64,000 nucleotides of DNA from Mesorhizobium sp. NZP2298 (GTDB lineage Bacteria; Pseudomonadota; Alphaproteobacteria; Rhizobiales; Rhizobiaceae). Where the stretch lies: assembly GCF_013170825.1 (NCBI RefSeq), contig NZ_CP033365.1:7272817-7336816 (forward strand), written 5' to 3'. The first letter of the stretch is position 1, and each line of letters starts with the position of its first letter. Of this stretch, positions 31,994 to 40,728 are shown in pieces. Made by a program: the position numbers and the translations under genes. The notes beneath the pieces are model-generated. The model did not search any database and was not told where the DNA came from. It worked only from the letters and a program-made list of their open reading frames with translations.

Positions 31994-32784
31994 TGACGGG
32001 CCCGAAAGCGTTCGCAGCCGCCATCCTCCTGTCACTGCTTGCGGCCGCCGCACCGGCGAAGGCACAGTCGCCGCTGCCGGAAGGCATCCAGATCGGGCTC
32101 TCCACCGACAATGTCTCGATCACCGCCGGCTTTTCCGGCGCCGACCTGACCATCTTCGGCTCGCTGGAAAACCCCGACCCGCTTATAGCCCGTCAGAACC
32201 GCTACGATGTCATCGTCGTGCTCGAAGGCCCGCCGCGACCGGTGGTGGTGCGCCGCAAGGACCGGGTGCTTGGCGTGTGGGTCAATCTCGATTCCGAAAC
32301 CTTCGAGAACGTGCCGATGTCCTATTCGGTGGCAACGACGCGGCCGCTGCAGGATATCACCGAACCGAACAGCTACAGACAGCTGTCGCTCGGCGCCTCC
32401 AACCTCTATATGCAGCCCGCCGACGCCGGCGACAGTCCGGCGACGATCGAGGAATTCACCGCGGCATTACGCGAACGCAAGGCCGCGACCGGCCTCTACA
32501 GCGAAAATGTCGGCGGTGTGCAATTCCTGTCGCAGAACCTGTTCCGCGCCACCGTCAGGCTGGCGCCGAATGTGCCGGTCGGCACCCACAAGGCGCGCGC
32601 CTTCCTGTTCAGGAGCGGCCTGTTCATCAAGGAGAGTTCGGCCCAGCTCGAAATCCGCAAGTCCGGATTCGAACAGTCGATCTTCCGGGTCGCCCACGAC
32701 TACTCCTTCCTCTATGGCGTCTTCGCCATATCGCTGGCCATGCTGACGGGCTGGCTCGGCAGGCTGGTCTTCCGCAAGGACTGA
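31993..32784 (+). CDS. TIGR02186-family membrane-anchored periplasmic protein
   Basis: A 263-residue protein with a Sec signal peptide (cleavage near APAKA-Q), a beta-sandwich periplasmic body and a C-terminal membrane helix (residues about 233-255). It matches the TIGR02186 family, normally encoded directly after a TauE/SafE transporter, which suggests a role in the same transport unit. The start overlaps the transporter stop by one base. Function of the family is not established. Confidence 0.78.
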   Translation: MTGPKAFAAAILLSLLAAAAPAKAQSPLPEGIQIGLSTDNVSITAGFSGADLTIFGSLENPDPLIARQNRYDVIVVLEGPPRPVVVRRKDRVLGVWVNLDSETFENVPMSYSVATTRPLQDITEPNSYRQLSLGASNLYMQPADAGDSPATIEEFTAALRERKAATGLYSENVGGVQFLSQNLFRATVRLAPNVPVGTHKARAFLFRSGLFIKESSAQLEIRKSGFEQSIFRVAHDYSFLYGVFAISLAMLTGWLGRLVFRKD

Positions 32785-32959
32785 GCCATCCCAAAGGGGG
32801 TTTCCCTTTCCCGCCTCATGCTATAGACCGCACCTCCCCGCCCACCGGGCAAGCACGCACAATTCAATTCGGCAAAGTGGTTCGGTCGCCCGAAACCGCA
32901 GCGCACGCTTCTCCTGCGAGCGCCGATCCACTGCCTGGCGCCAATGACAGGAGGCTGCC

Positions 32960-34216
32960 TTGCGACCAGCATTCGCCGGTATCGACTTCGGCACTTCGAA
33001 CTCCACTGTCGGCGTGGTCCGCAACGGGCAACCCCGTCTCGTCACGCTTGAGGACGGCCAGGTCACGCTGCCGAGCGCCGTGTTCTTCAATTTCGAGGAT
33101 GGCCGCATCTTCTTTGGCCGCCAAGCGATCGCCAACTACACCGACAGCGTGGAAGGCCGGCTGATGCGTTCGCTGAAGAGCGTGCTCGGCAGCTCGCTGG
33201 CGCATGAAAAGACACGCATCAAGGCGCGCTCGATCGGCTTCATGGAGATCATAGGCCTGTTCCTCGGGCATCTCAGGAAAAGGCTGGAGGAGGATGGCGG
33301 CGACCAGGTGGAGACCGTGGTGCTCGGCCGCCCGGTGCAATTCGTCGATGACGATGCGCAAGCCGACGCCAATGCCCAGAGCGACCTGGAAAAGGCCGCG
33401 CACGCCCAGGGCTTCAAGCACATCGCCTTCCAGTTCGAGCCGATCGCGGCGGCGCTCGACTATGAGCAGAGGGTGACGCGCGAGGAGCTGGCGCTGATCA
33501 TCGACATGGGCGGCGGCACATCGGATTTTTCGGTCGTGCGCGTCTCGCCCGAGCGCGCCCGATCGCCGGACCGCAAGGACGACATCCTGGCCAGCCGAGG
33601 TGTCCATATCGGCGGTACGGATTTCGACCGGCTGCTCAGCATCGCCCATGTCATGCCGCAGCTCGGCTATCTAACTCCGACCAAGGACGGCAAACGCAAT
33701 CTGCCGGCCAGCTATTTCATCGATCTCGCGACATGGCAGCGCATCAATCTGGTCTACACCGCCAAGGCGATGACGCATCTGCGCCAGATCCGTTACGAGG
33801 CCGCGCGCGCCGATCTGGTCGACCGCTTCATCCACATCGTCGAGCACCGCTACGGGCACGCGCTGGCGGCATTGGTCGAAAAGGCCAAGATCGAGCTGAC
33901 CGACCTGTCGTCGGCGGAAGTCGCGGTGAGGCTATCTGACGTGGAGTTTGCCGCCGAGATCACACGCAACGGGCTGGACGCCACGATCGCCAGGGACATC
34001 GAGCGCGTCACCGCAACGGTGGCCGAGACCATCCGCGACGCGCAGGTCAGGCCGTCCGACATCACGGCGGTGTTCCTGACCGGCGGCTCGACCGCGATCC
34101 CGCTGGCAAGACGGGAAATCCTGTCGCTGGTGCCGCACGCTTCCGTCATCGACGGCGACATGTTCGGCTCGGTCGGGCTTGGCCTGGCGCTGGATGCCCA
34201 GCGCAAGTTCGGCTGA
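32960..34216 (+). CDS. Hsp70-family protein (YegD-like)
   Basis: A 418-residue actin-fold ATPase with Hsp70 nucleotide-binding motifs: G-I-D-F-G-T-S-N (phosphate 1) at the start, I-I-D-M-G-G-G-T-S-D (phosphate 2) near 177 and F-L-T-G-G-S-T near 373. There is no typical substrate-binding domain, as in YegD. The start is TTG at 32960 with GGAGG five bases ahead. Function in chaperoning or signalling is not established. The gene converges with a LysR gene, 8 bp apart. Confidence 0.85.
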   Translation: MRPAFAGIDFGTSNSTVGVVRNGQPRLVTLEDGQVTLPSAVFFNFEDGRIFFGRQAIANYTDSVEGRLMRSLKSVLGSSLAHEKTRIKARSIGFMEIIGLFLGHLRKRLEEDGGDQVETVVLGRPVQFVDDDAQADANAQSDLEKAAHAQGFKHIAFQFEPIAAALDYEQRVTREELALIIDMGGGTSDFSVVRVSPERARSPDRKDDILASRGVHIGGTDFDRLLSIAHVMPQLGYLTPTKDGKRNLPASYFIDLATWQRINLVYTAKAMTHLRQIRYEAARADLVDRFIHIVEHRYGHALAALVEKAKIELTDLSSAEVAVRLSDVEFAAEITRNGLDATIARDIERVTATVAETIRDAQVRPSDITAVFLTGGSTAIPLARREILSLVPHASVIDGDMFGSVGLGLALDAQRKFG

Positions 34217-34224
34217 CCCGAACC

Positions 34225-35127
34225 CTACCCTGGCGCAGACCCGTTCATCTCTGTAGCCAGATGTGCCTTCAGCGCCATCTGGGCCAGGCTTGCCTGCCGA
34301 TCGCGGTGCGTGATCATGGCGAAGTCGCGCTTCGGCAGTTCAATCGGCACGGCTCTCAGACTGCCCTCAGCCACGGCGCGTCCGACGACGAGTTCCGAGA
34401 TGATGGTGGCGCCGGCACCCGCCTCCACCGCCTGGCGGACGGCTTCGTTGCTGGGCAGCACCAGGAAGATCTGCAAATCGGCAAGCGAAATGCCCTCGCG
34501 CCGCGCAAGGTCCTCCAGCACCTCGCGCGTGCCCGAGCCGCCCTCGCGGATGATCCAGCGCAGGCCCCTGATGTCTGGCCGGCCCGGCGCGGTTTCGACG
34601 ATCTCGGGATGTGACGCGGCAACAACCAGCATCAACCGGTCGGTATCGACCTTGGCGCGGCGCAATATGTCGGACTCGGTGCGCCCCTCGACCAGGCCGA
34701 GATCGGCGGTTCCGTCCAGCACGCTGGCCTCGACCTGCCTTGTGTTGCCGATGCTGACGCTCAGCCGCACCGCCGGATAGGCCTCGTGGAAGGACGCCAG
34801 CCGGCGCGGCAGCCAGTAGCTGGCGATGGTCAGGCTGGCGGCGATGGAGAGGCTGCCGGCGACCGTCTGCGAGACATGTTCCAGCACATTGCGGGCGGCG
34901 GCGGCCCGCTCCAGCACGGCCTTGGCTTCTGGCAGGAACCGGTGGCCCGTCTGGGCAAGCTCGATGTTGCGGCCGACGCGGTTGAACAGATGGACGCCGT
35001 GCTGCTCTTCGAGCGCGCGGATGGCGGCCGAAGCCGCCGACTGGGAGATACCCAAAAGCTCCGCCGCCTTGGTCATGTGGCCGCGCTCGGCGACGGCAAC
35101 GAAAATGCGCAACTGCTCCAGGGTCAT
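34225..35127 (-). CDS. LysR-family transcriptional regulator
   Basis: A 300-residue regulator with the N-terminal winged helix-turn-helix (residues 1-60, MTLEQLRIFVAVAERGHMTK) and a LysR effector domain. The start at 35127 is the family-typical M-T-L-E-Q-L; a TTG 18 bp upstream is rejected. It is divergent from soeABC with 278 bp between them, so it probably controls that operon, with sulfite, sulfur compounds or a related metabolite as effector. That link is inference from position. Confidence 0.85.
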   Translation of the reverse strand: MTLEQLRIFVAVAERGHMTKAAELLGISQSAASAAIRALEEQHGVHLFNRVGRNIELAQTGHRFLPEAKAVLERAAAARNVLEHVSQTVAGSLSIAASLTIASYWLPRRLASFHEAYPAVRLSVSIGNTRQVEASVLDGTADLGLVEGRTESDILRRAKVDTDRLMLVVAASHPEIVETAPGRPDIRGLRWIIREGGSGTREVLEDLARREGISLADLQIFLVLPSNEAVRQAVEAGAGATIISELVVGRAVAEGSLRAVPIELPKRDFAMITHRDRQASLAQMALKAHLATEMNGSAPG

Positions 35128-35405
35128 GGACGCATTAAGAACCAATATCGATCGAATTTACAAGAACAACTGATTAGACGGATCGATGGCTTTATTCTAC
35201 TTTTTCAGGCGAAGTTAGAAAAAATTGGCCTTCAGGTCGCAGCGCATAAAATGATCGGGCGGTTCAGATCCCTGTTTGCCCATTGGGCCCGTGGCATAAG
35301 GCGGCGGCTGGCCGGCGATCGCTATCACCCGGAAGAACATTACATGCGCGGCCCGGGGCCGAAGACGCGGGCCAAAGCCGCCGGCCGTGCGGGCACAACC
35401 AGCCC

Positions 35406-38336
35406 ATGATCCACGGTCCGCCGCGCGGCGCGAATTCGGCACCATCGCAACGCCCGCTTGCCGACACGCGCGCGCCCGATGAGGGTGACGGCGTCGACAC
35501 CTCGCCAAGCGTTTCGGACAGCATCGCCAAGACCACCTGCTACATGTGTGCCTGCCGGTGCGGCATCGACGTACACATCAAGGACGGCAAGGTCCGCTAC
35601 ATCAACGGCAACAAGGACCATCCGGTCAATCGCGGCGTGATCTGCGGCAAGGGCAGTTCCGGCATCATGCAGCACTACAGCCCGGCCCGGCTGAAGAAGC
35701 CATTGCTGCGCACCGGCCCGCGCGGCTCGGGCGAGTTCCGCGAGATCGAGTGGGAAGAAGCGTTTGCGATCGCCACCGAACGGCTGTCCGCCATCCGCCG
35801 GAACGATCCGAAGAAACTCGCCTTCTTCACCGGCCGCGATCAATCGCAGTCTCTCACCGGCTGGTGGGCGAGCCAGTTCGGCACGCCGAATTTCGCCGCC
35901 CATGGTGGCTTCTGTTCAGTCAACATGGCGGCCGGCGGCCTTTACTCGATCGGCGGCTCGTTCTGGGAGTTCGGCGAGCCCGACTGGGACAACACGCGAT
36001 ATTTCATGCTGTTCGGCGTCGCCGAGGATCATGATTCCAACCCGATCAAGATCGGCCTCGGCAAACTCAAGGCGCGCGGCGCCAAGGTGGTCTCGATCAA
36101 TCCGTGCCGGACCGGCTACAATGCGATCGCCGACGACTGGATCGGCATCCGGCCCGGCACCGACGGCCTGTTCGTCTTCGCCCTCATCCACGAACTGCTG
36201 AAGGCTGGCCGCGTCGATCTCGATTATTTGCTCCGCTACACCAACGCCCATATCCTCGTCGTGCAGGAGCCTGGCGCCTCCGACGACGGGCTGTTCGTTA
36301 GGGATGCCGACGGCAACCCGCTGGCCTGGGACAGGGTGGCGAAGACCGCCGTCAAGGCCATCGACCCGGAGGCAAAGCCGGCGCTGACCGGCAGCCTTGA
36401 AATCGACGGACGCCGCTGCACGCCGGTGTTCCAGCTGATCGCCGACCGATATCTTGACGAGAGCTACGCCCCCGATGCGGTCGCCGAGCGTTGCGGCATT
36501 GCCGCCGATACGATCCGCCGGATCGCCGCCGAACTCGCCCATGTCGCCTTCGAACAGACGATCGAACTGCCGGTGGCCTGGACCGACTGGGCCGGACGCC
36601 GGCACGCGACGATCAAGGGGCGGCCCGTGTCGATGCATGCCATGCGTGGCATCTCCTCCCATTCGAACGGTTTTCACACCTGCCGCGCCATCCACCTGCT
36701 GCAGGTGCTGCTGGGCACGGTGGACGTTCCCGGCGGCTTCCGCTTCAAGCCGCCCTACCCCAGATCGGCGCCGCCTGGCCCGAAACCCGCCGGCAAGACC
36801 GTCAAGCCGATGACGCCGCTCGACGGCATGCCGCTCGGCTTTGTCTGTGGGCCGGACGATCTGCTGGTCGATGAGGCCGGCACGCCGCTTCGCATCGACA
36901 AGGCCTATTCCTGGGACGCTCCGCTGGCGGCACACGGACTGATGCACACCGTCATCCGCAATGCCTGGGCCGGCGATCCCTACCCGATCGACACGCTGAT
37001 GATGTACATGTCGAACATGGCCTGGAATTCCTCGATGAACACCGTCGAGACGATTGCCATGCTGACCGACCATGACGAGGTGGGCAACTACAAGATCCCT
37101 TTCATCATCTATTCCGACGCCTATTACTCCGAGACCGTCCCGTTCGCGGATCTGGTGCTACCCGACACCACCTATCTCGAACGCCATGACTGCATCAGCC
37201 TGCTCGACCGGCCGATCAGCCACGCCGACGGGCCGGGTGACGCCATCCGCCATCCCGTCGTCGAGCCGGACCGTGACGTCAGGCCGTTCCAGTCGGTGCT
37301 GATCGAGTTGGGTGCGCGGCTGGGACTCCCCGGCTTCGTCAATGACGACGGAGCGGCCAAATATGCCGACTATGCTGACTACATCGTCAACCACGAGCGC
37401 TCGCCCGGCATCGGTCCGCTGGCCGGCTGGCGCGGCAAGAACGGGACGTCGATCGGCAGGGGCGAGGCCAATCCGGATCAGTTGCAGCGCTACATCGACA
37501 ATGGCGGCTTCTGGCATCACGACTTTGCCAACGACCAGCGCTACTACAAGATGGCCAACCGCTCCTATCTCGATTTCGCGGTGCAGATGGGTTTTATCCC
37601 CAAGGCCGATCCGATCGTTTTCCAGCTCTATTCCGAGCCGATGCAGCGCTTTCGGCTGGCCGCGCGTGGCCATGGCCGTGTCCAGCCGCCGGAGGGCGAG
37701 CGTCAGCGCATCGAGACCTACATGGACCCGCTGCCGTTCTGGTACATGCCCTTCGAGGAAGCGGCCGTCGACCTCGATAAATATCCGCTGCATGCGCTGA
37801 CGCAGCGGCCGATGCACATGTATCATTCCTGGGGCTCGCAAAATGCCTGGCTGCGGCAGATCACCAGCCAGAACCGGCTGTTCGTGCACCACCGCACCGC
37901 TGCCGGCCTCGGCCTCGTCGACGACGACTGGGTCTGGATCGAAAGCATCAATGGCAGGGTGAAGGGGCAGATCAAGCTGATCGACGGGGTGAACGAAAGC
38001 ACGGTCTGGACCTGGAACGCGATCGGCAAGCGTCGCGGCAGCTGGGGGCTGAAGGATGACGCCGCCGAGAGCAATCGCGGCTTCCTGCTCAACCACGTCA
38101 TCGGCGACCAGACCTCGGCCGACGCGCAGGGCAAACGTTATTCGAATTCCGACCCGGTCACCGGCCAGGCGGCATGGTTCGATCTTCGCGTGCGAATCGT
38201 CAAATGCGCTGATGAGGAAGCCGGCTTCACCGAGCCGCAATTTGAGCGTTTCCACCAGCCGCCGCATTTCGAGCCCTCGCCCGACAAGCTGACTTTCGGC
38301 GCCGAATTTCGCCGGGCAAGAGAGGCCGCGGAATGA
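35406..38336 (+). CDS. soeA: Cytoplasmic sulfite dehydrogenase, molybdopterin subunit (SoeA-like)
   Basis: A 976-residue molybdopterin oxidoreductase of the DMSO reductase family. The N-terminal 4Fe-4S motif C-Y-M-C-A-C-R-C-G and a later Cys in V-I-C-G-K-G fit a 4Fe-4S cluster. The body shows Mo-bis-MGD domains, for example A-E-D-H-D-S-N-P. No Tat signal is present, so the enzyme is cytoplasmic as in SoeABC. Sequence and gene order (then Fe-S subunit, DmsC-like anchor) match SoeABC, which oxidises sulfite to sulfate. The start at 35406 is a choice; an in-frame ATG at 35283 exists but would add a compositionally odd N-terminus. It overlaps soeB by ATGA. Confidence 0.88.
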   Translation: MIHGPPRGANSAPSQRPLADTRAPDEGDGVDTSPSVSDSIAKTTCYMCACRCGIDVHIKDGKVRYINGNKDHPVNRGVICGKGSSGIMQHYSPARLKKPLLRTGPRGSGEFREIEWEEAFAIATERLSAIRRNDPKKLAFFTGRDQSQSLTGWWASQFGTPNFAAHGGFCSVNMAAGGLYSIGGSFWEFGEPDWDNTRYFMLFGVAEDHDSNPIKIGLGKLKARGAKVVSINPCRTGYNAIADDWIGIRPGTDGLFVFALIHELLKAGRVDLDYLLRYTNAHILVVQEPGASDDGLFVRDADGNPLAWDRVAKTAVKAIDPEAKPALTGSLEIDGRRCTPVFQLIADRYLDESYAPDAVAERCGIAADTIRRIAAELAHVAFEQTIELPVAWTDWAGRRHATIKGRPVSMHAMRGISSHSNGFHTCRAIHLLQVLLGTVDVPGGFRFKPPYPRSAPPGPKPAGKTVKPMTPLDGMPLGFVCGPDDLLVDEAGTPLRIDKAYSWDAPLAAHGLMHTVIRNAWAGDPYPIDTLMMYMSNMAWNSSMNTVETIAMLTDHDEVGNYKIPFIIYSDAYYSETVPFADLVLPDTTYLERHDCISLLDRPISHADGPGDAIRHPVVEPDRDVRPFQSVLIELGARLGLPGFVNDDGAAKYADYADYIVNHERSPGIGPLAGWRGKNGTSIGRGEANPDQLQRYIDNGGFWHHDFANDQRYYKMANRSYLDFAVQMGFIPKADPIVFQLYSEPMQRFRLAARGHGRVQPPEGERQRIETYMDPLPFWYMPFEEAAVDLDKYPLHALTQRPMHMYHSWGSQNAWLRQITSQNRLFVHHRTAAGLGLVDDDWVWIESINGRVKGQIKLIDGVNESTVWTWNAIGKRRGSWGLKDDAAESNRGFLLNHVIGDQTSADAQGKRYSNSDPVTGQAAWFDLRVRIVKCADEEAGFTEPQFERFHQPPHFEPSPDKLTFGAEFRRAREAAE

Positions 38337-39067
38337 CCTGCCTTCCCTCTCATACGGATAAGAAGCTCGGTCTGGTCATCGATCTCGACACCTGCGTCGG
38401 CTGCCAGGCCTGCGTCACCGCCTGCAAGGAATGGAACACCGGCGGACACATGGCGCCGCTGACCGACATCGACCCCTATGGCGGCCATGTCGATGGGGTC
38501 TGGTTCAACCGCGTGCACAGCTATGAGCACACCACCGAGATGGGCGGGCGTACGGTCAATTTTCCGCGCTCCTGCCTGCATTGCGAGACGCCGGCCTGTG
38601 TCACCGTCTGCCCGACCGGCGCCTCCTACAAGAGGGCCTCGGACGGCATCGTGCTGATCGACGAAGACAAGTGTATCGGCTGCAAATTGTGCAGCTGGGC
38701 CTGTCCCTATGGCGCGCGCGAATTCGACACCGATGTCGGCGTCATGAAGAAATGCACGCTCTGCGTCGACCGCATCTACAACGACAATCTGGCTGAGGAA
38801 GACCGCGTGCCGGCCTGCGTCGCCGCCTGCCCGACAAGCGCGCGGCACTTCGGCGATCTCGGCGATCCCCTCTCGGCCGTCTCGCAACTGGTGGTGGAGC
38901 GCGGCGGGGTCGACCTGATGCCGGAACTCGGCTATCGGCCGACCAACAAATATCTGCCCCCGCGCGCGCATACGCAGCGCGCCGCATCGGTCACCGCTCC
39001 CGCGCTGGAGCCGGTGCGGGCCGAAGGGGGTTTCCTCGGCTGGGTCGACCGCATGCTTTCGAACTGA
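38333..39067 (+). CDS. soeB: 4Fe-4S electron-transfer subunit (SoeB-like)
   Basis: A 244-residue ferredoxin-like protein with four cysteine sets: C-V-G-C-Q-A-C-V-T-A-C, C-L-H-C-E-T-P-A-C, C-I-G-C-K-L-C-S-W-A-C and a last set in K-C-T-L-C plus V-P-A-C-V-A-A-C. This is the four-cluster pattern of DmsB/NrfC-type subunits. It passes electrons from the molybdenum subunit to the membrane anchor. It starts inside the soeA stop. Confidence 0.92.
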   Translation: MTCLPSHTDKKLGLVIDLDTCVGCQACVTACKEWNTGGHMAPLTDIDPYGGHVDGVWFNRVHSYEHTTEMGGRTVNFPRSCLHCETPACVTVCPTGASYKRASDGIVLIDEDKCIGCKLCSWACPYGAREFDTDVGVMKKCTLCVDRIYNDNLAEEDRVPACVAACPTSARHFGDLGDPLSAVSQLVVERGGVDLMPELGYRPTNKYLPPRAHTQRAASVTAPALEPVRAEGGFLGWVDRMLSN

Positions 39068-39072
39068 CATCC

Positions 39073-40008
39073 ATGCATCCAGCCCTCTCCGTTGTCTTCT
39101 TCACCACCGCCACTGGTGCCGGCTACGGCCTGCTCGCGCTGCTTGGCGTGCTCGGTGGGCTCCAGATCATCCCGCCCGATTTCTGGCTCGGCCTCATCGG
39201 CCTGGCGCTGGCGCTCGGCCTGGTCGCGGCGGGATTGTTGTCCTCGACCGGTCATCTCGGCCGGCCCGAACGCGCATGGCGGGCGTTCTCGCAGTGGCGC
39301 AGTTCCTGGCTGTCGCGCGAGGGCGTGTCGTCGATCATCACCTTCATCCCGGCGGGACTGTTCGGCATAGGCTGGGTGTTCTTCGGCCACACTGATGGCT
39401 GGGTGGCCATTGCCGGGTTGCTGGCCGCCATCGGTGCGATCGTCACCGTCTGCACCACTGGGATGATCTATGCGTCACTGAAGCCGATTGCCCAATGGCA
39501 CAGCCGCTACACCTTGCCAGCCTATCTGATCTTCGCGACCATGACCGGCAGCATTCTGTTGAACGCGCTGCTGCAGGGCTTCGGCATCGGCTCAAGAGCC
39601 ATGCTTGCGCTGTCGATGCTTGCCAGCCTTGTCGGCTGGGGCTGGAAACTCGCGACGTGGCGCTACAATGACCGGCTCGAGATCCCAACCACCGCCAACA
39701 CCGCGACCGGTCTGGCCGGCGGGACGGTGCGGTCGCTGGAATGGCCGCATACCGAGGAAAACTACCTGCTCAAGGAAATGGGCTTCCGCATCGCGCGCAA
39801 GCACAGTGCGAAGCTGCGCCGGATCACGCAGCTGCTGGCCTTCGCTCTGCCCGTCCTGCTGCTCATCGCCACCTTCGCCCTGCCCTGGCCCTTTGCGGCG
39901 GCGCCGTCGGTGCTCGCCGCGATCGTCCAGTTTGCCGGCATGCTGGTCGAGCGCTGGCTATTCTTCGCCGAGGCAAAGCACACGGTCACCCTTTACTACG
40001 GACGTTGA
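39073..40008 (+). CDS. soeC: DmsC-like membrane anchor (SoeC-like)
   Basis: A 311-residue integral membrane protein with about eight predicted helices, similar to DmsC/SoeC anchors that exchange electrons with quinones. It starts 5 bp after the soeB stop and ends 3 bp before the convergent pdeM gene. Its place in the operon supports the call more than any single motif. Confidence 0.82.
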   Translation: MHPALSVVFFTTATGAGYGLLALLGVLGGLQIIPPDFWLGLIGLALALGLVAAGLLSSTGHLGRPERAWRAFSQWRSSWLSREGVSSIITFIPAGLFGIGWVFFGHTDGWVAIAGLLAAIGAIVTVCTTGMIYASLKPIAQWHSRYTLPAYLIFATMTGSILLNALLQGFGIGSRAMLALSMLASLVGWGWKLATWRYNDRLEIPTTANTATGLAGGTVRSLEWPHTEENYLLKEMGFRIARKHSAKLRRITQLLAFALPVLLLIATFALPWPFAAAPSVLAAIVQFAGMLVERWLFFAEAKHTVTLYYGR

Positions 40009-40011
40009 CAG

Positions 40012-40728
40012 TCAGCCAGGCCGCAGCATCGAACCGGAAATCGCAAAGATGCGCTGGGTGCCAAGCATGTAAGCCATCAGCGTTTCCAGCCGGAACAGGC
40101 CGGCATAGGCGCGGTCGAGCACATTGAGCGAACCGGTATAAGCGCCGAAGGCCGGCATTATCATGCGGCCGCCATCGCCGGCAAAGCAGCGCCTACGCAC
40201 CGAGCGGCCTTGTTGCACGATCCGCGCGCAAGGGTGCAGATGGCCTGATACCTCGCCCTCGACGCGCAGCTTGGACGGTTCATGCCGGAACAGCAGCGAA
40301 CCTATGGCCAGTTCCCGCACGGTTTCACCGGGTAGATCGGCCGGCGCTTCCGGATCATGATTGCCGGCGACCCAGAACCAGTCACGGCCTGCCATCAGCG
40401 CTTCCAGCCGCTCGCGAAAGCTTGCATGCATGCGCTCGGCGCCACCGCCATCATGGAAGCTATCGCCCAGGCTGATGACGATCGACGGCTGGTAGTCCGA
40501 TATGACCGCCTGCAATCTGAGCAAGGTCGCACCGGTGTCGTAGGGCGGGATCAGCATCCCGCGCCGTGCCAGCGACGAGCCCTTTTCCAAGTGCAGGTCG
40601 GAAACGGCCAGAAGCCTGAACTCGGGAAAATAGAGCACGCCGCGCGGATCGCAGACCGCGCGCTCGCCGGCGATGCCGATCATCTCGGCCTCGCCAATCA
40701 GCGATGCGCGTGCAAGCGAAAAATTCAT
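40012..40728 (-). CDS. pdeM: Ligase-associated DNA damage response endonuclease PdeM
   Basis: A 238-residue metallophosphoesterase. The metal ligands are visible: D-L-H in SDLHLEKG, G-D-S-F-H-D, G-N-H-D-P and G-H-L-H-P. This motif order is typical of the PdeM family, found with ligase-associated helicases in bacteria. It overlaps the helicase gene by 4 bp. The associated DNA ligase and MBL-fold exonuclease are not in the window. The start (ATG at 40728) is fixed by the overlap with the helicase stop. Confidence 0.85.
   Translation of the reverse strand: MNFSLARASLIGEAEMIGIAGERAVCDPRGVLYFPEFRLLAVSDLHLEKGSSLARRGMLIPPYDTGATLLRLQAVISDYQPSIVISLGDSFHDGGGAERMHASFRERLEALMAGRDWFWVAGNHDPEAPADLPGETVRELAIGSLLFRHEPSKLRVEGEVSGHLHPCARIVQQGRSVRRRCFAGDGGRMIMPAFGAYTGSLNVLDRAYAGLFRLETLMAYMLGTQRIFAISGSMLRPG

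Noticed and set aside
35916..37073. Long minus-strand frame inside soeA
   Set aside because: No domain and no start signal; soeA is a clear molybdopterin enzyme over the same bases.
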